From the NCBI RefSeq assembly GCF_047246645.1, contig NZ_JBFOKR010000002.1:265739-329738 (forward strand): 64,000 nucleotides of DNA, in the 5' to 3' direction. The notes under the pieces are model-generated. The model was not told the DNA's origin. It saw only the letters and a program-made list of their open reading frames with translations, and did not search any database. This document shows positions 62,186 to 64,000 of the stretch, one piece after another; the stretch's first letter is position 1, and every line of letters begins with the position of its first letter. Source of the DNA: Ferdinandcohnia sp047246645. GTDB lineage: Bacteria > Bacillota > Bacilli > Bacillales > Bacillaceae_L. Position numbers and translations under genes: made by a program.

Positions 62186-63900
62186 AGCTTAACACCTACC
62201 ATTTCATGGTGACCCTTACCTGGTGCTACCATTGGATACACATTTTCATTTGGAGTAACACTGAAATCCATTAACACAGGTCCTTCATATTCGAATGCTT
62301 CTTGTAACACCTGTTCAGCCTCTTTTTCATTTGTTCCTTTCATCCCTTTTATGCCATATGCATCTGCTAATTTAATAAAATCTGGTTGATTATGGAGTAA
62401 GGAATGTGAATAACGTTGATTATAAAAAATCTGCTGCCATTGTCTGACCATTCCCAAAGCTTTGTTATTAAGAATGATTATTTTAATTGGGAGCTTTAGC
62501 TCATGAATAACTGAGAGTTCTTGTGCTGTCATCTGGAATCCACCATCACCTAGGATTGCAACAACAGTAGAAGATCTTTCAGCTAATTGTGCACCAATAC
62601 TCGCTGGTAAACCAAACCCCATCGTGCCAAGTCCACCAGATGTTACCCAACGATTCGGCTTATTAAAATGATAGTATTGTGCGGCCCACATTTGGTGCTG
62701 CCCAACATCTGTTGTTACGATAGCCTCACCACCCGTATATTTATAGATAAGTTCTATTAATTTTTGAGGCTTAAGCTCCTCTTCGGACGGTTGATAACAA
62801 AGCGGATATTCTTTTTTCCAATTAGCTAAGGTTTCTCTCCATTCGTTTGTGTCACCTTGTTTTCCATTCTGATGAATAAGACTTTTTAGCACCTCTTTCG
62901 CATCGCCGACAACCGGAATCTTCGTTGGAACATTTTTCCCAATTTCCGCCGGGTCGATATCAATATGAGCAACCGTAGCGTGCGGAGCAAAATGTTGTAG
63001 ATTTCCTGTTACCCGGTCATCAAATCTTGCACCGATGCTAATCAGTAAATCACATTCATGTAATGCCATATTGGCGGTATATGTACCATGCATACCTGCC
63101 ATACCGAGGTAAAGTGGGTGTTCTGCAGGAAATCCGCCTAAACCTAACAATGTATGAGCTAAAGGTATACTTTGTTGTTCTACATACTCTCTCAATTCGT
63201 CAGCTGCTTTTGCATGGAGTACTCCTGCTCCCGCTAGTATGACAGGCTTTTTTGCTTGGCTAACTGCCTCAACCAGTTTTCGAATTTGTAAATGATTAGG
63301 CTGGATAGTAGGTTGATAGCCTGGTAGATGGATGTCTTGATCATAATCAAATACAGCTTCGTTCACTGTCATGTCTTTTGGAATATCGATTAATACAGGA
63401 CCAGGTCTTCCAGAAGTAGCGATATAGAAGGCTTCCTTAATGATTCGTGGTAGGTCCTTTACATCCCTAACCTGATAGCTATGCTTTGTGATTGGCATGG
63501 TAATCCCGAGTACATCTGCCTCTTGAAAGGCATCCGAACCAATTACTGTTGAAGCAACCTGGCCTGTAAATACAACAAGTGGAATTGAATCAATCATTGC
63601 ATCTGTTAGCCCTGTAACAATGTTTGTAGCTCCAGGTCCTGAAGTTGCAATGACAACGCCTGGTTTTCCAGATATTCTTGCATAACCCTCGGCTGCATGT
63701 ATGCCTCCTTGTTCATGTCTTGCTAAAACATGAAATATCCCAGAATCATATAAACTATCATAAATTGAAAGTACAGCACCGCCAGGGTATCCAAAAATGA
63801 CTTCTACATTCTCCCGCTTTAATGCTTCAATTAGCATTAAGGCACCATTCATTTGCGCAGAAGTATCAGTACGTTCTTCCACTTTTGCATTTACACGCAT
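62182..63900 (-). CDS. ilvB: Acetolactate synthase large (catalytic) subunit
   Basis: 572 residues, TPP-dependent. Catalytic glutamate E63 in ARHEQGG, FAD/substrate middle domain, and TPP/Mg motif GDGGFQMTAQEL with NNKALGMVRQWQ near 455-500. ATG 63900 with AAGGG 11 nt upstream. Role: first common step of valine, leucine and isoleucine synthesis. First gene of the operon; the regulatory leader lies at and beyond the right window edge. Confidence 0.98.
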   Translation of the reverse strand: MRVNAKVEERTDTSAQMNGALMLIEALKRENVEVIFGYPGGAVLSIYDSLYDSGIFHVLARHEQGGIHAAEGYARISGKPGVVIATSGPGATNIVTGLTDAMIDSIPLVVFTGQVASTVIGSDAFQEADVLGITMPITKHSYQVRDVKDLPRIIKEAFYIATSGRPGPVLIDIPKDMTVNEAVFDYDQDIHLPGYQPTIQPNHLQIRKLVEAVSQAKKPVILAGAGVLHAKAADELREYVEQQSIPLAHTLLGLGGFPAEHPLYLGMAGMHGTYTANMALHECDLLISIGARFDDRVTGNLQHFAPHATVAHIDIDPAEIGKNVPTKIPVVGDAKEVLKSLIHQNGKQGDTNEWRETLANWKKEYPLCYQPSEEELKPQKLIELIYKYTGGEAIVTTDVGQHQMWAAQYYHFNKPNRWVTSGGLGTMGFGLPASIGAQLAERSSTVVAILGDGGFQMTAQELSVIHELKLPIKIIILNNKALGMVRQWQQIFYNQRYSHSLLHNQPDFIKLADAYGIKGMKGTNEKEAEQVLQEAFEYEGPVLMDFSVTPNENVYPMVAPGKGHHEMVGVKL

Positions 63901-63947
63901 TTTTCTATCATCCCTTCTTTTTTAAAATGGTTCAACGTCAAATGTTG

Positions 63948-63972
63948 GGGTGAAGTGAATTTCGCTTCACCC
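63948..63972 (-). promoter_or_regulatory. Hairpin in the ilv-leu leader (partial, window edge)
   Basis: GGGTGAAG and CTTCACCC arms (8 bp) separated by 9 nt, 48 nt before ilvB. It could be the 3' end of a T-box attenuator, since Bacillus ilv-leu operons are controlled by a tRNA-Leu T-box, but the T-box core would lie beyond position 64000 and no U-run directly follows. Confidence 0.4.
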
Positions 63973-64000
63973 TTTATCCAATATGCGTACCTAATCTTTT

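Overview
This is a 64-kb stretch of a low-GC, endospore-forming Bacillaceae chromosome. Gene content and order follow the Bacillus subtilis minD-mreB to clpX-ilvB neighbourhood: sporulation genes spoIVFA/FB, spoIIB, spoVID and lonB, the hem operon, valS-folC, tig-clpX-lonB-lonA-engB, and ilvBHC-leuABCD. Nearly everything is read right to left (minus strand). Two runs of exactly 100 N (3346-3445 and 50650-50749) mark it as a draft scaffold. Both lie inside tandem repeats. I cannot name the species.

Layout, left to right: rng (RNase G, cut by the window edge); spoIVFB-spoIVFA (mother-cell checkpoint protease and inhibitor); a 52-bp tandem hairpin array; minD-minC and mreD-mreC-mreB (division site and cell shape); radC, maf, spoIIB. 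A type IV pilus locus then lies between spoIIB and folC, where B. subtilis has only comC. It holds a PRC-barrel protein, an acidic membrane protein, pilO, pilN, pilM, pilD, a major pilin, pilC, pilT, pilB, a YoaR/VanW-like secreted protein and a second acidic membrane protein paralogous to the first. A divergent plus-strand operon of three minor prepilins follows, then a convergent GAF-GGDEF cyclase gene. No secretin gene is present, as expected for a monoderm.

The next block is folC, then valS with a T-box leader, a small plus-strand membrane protein, ysxE, spoVID, hemL-B-D-C-X-A, a divergent small membrane protein, and a polar amino-acid ABC transporter that B. subtilis does not have between hemA and engB. 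After this come engB, lonA, lonB, a second 52-bp array, clpX, tig, ysoA, and the branched-chain amino-acid operon ilvB-ilvH-ilvC-leuA-leuB-leuC-leuD, with a GC-rich palindromic repeat between leuB and leuC.

The most unusual content is: (1) the two 52-bp hairpin arrays, which share palindromic arms and period but not loop or linker, and which each lie between a terminator and a sporulation-type promoter (sigma-E before spoIVFA, sigma-F before lonB); (2) the complete Gram-positive pilus locus with bracketing paralogs, large-domain minor pilins, a strong hairpin after the pilin gene, and a nearby diguanylate cyclase that could feed the MshEN-type domain of PilB; (3) dispersed GC-rich and about-20-bp repeats. 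Start codons were moved from the longest reading frame where a Shine-Dalgarno sequence or recalled family N-terminus favoured it. All functional names come from remembered family features, not database searches.
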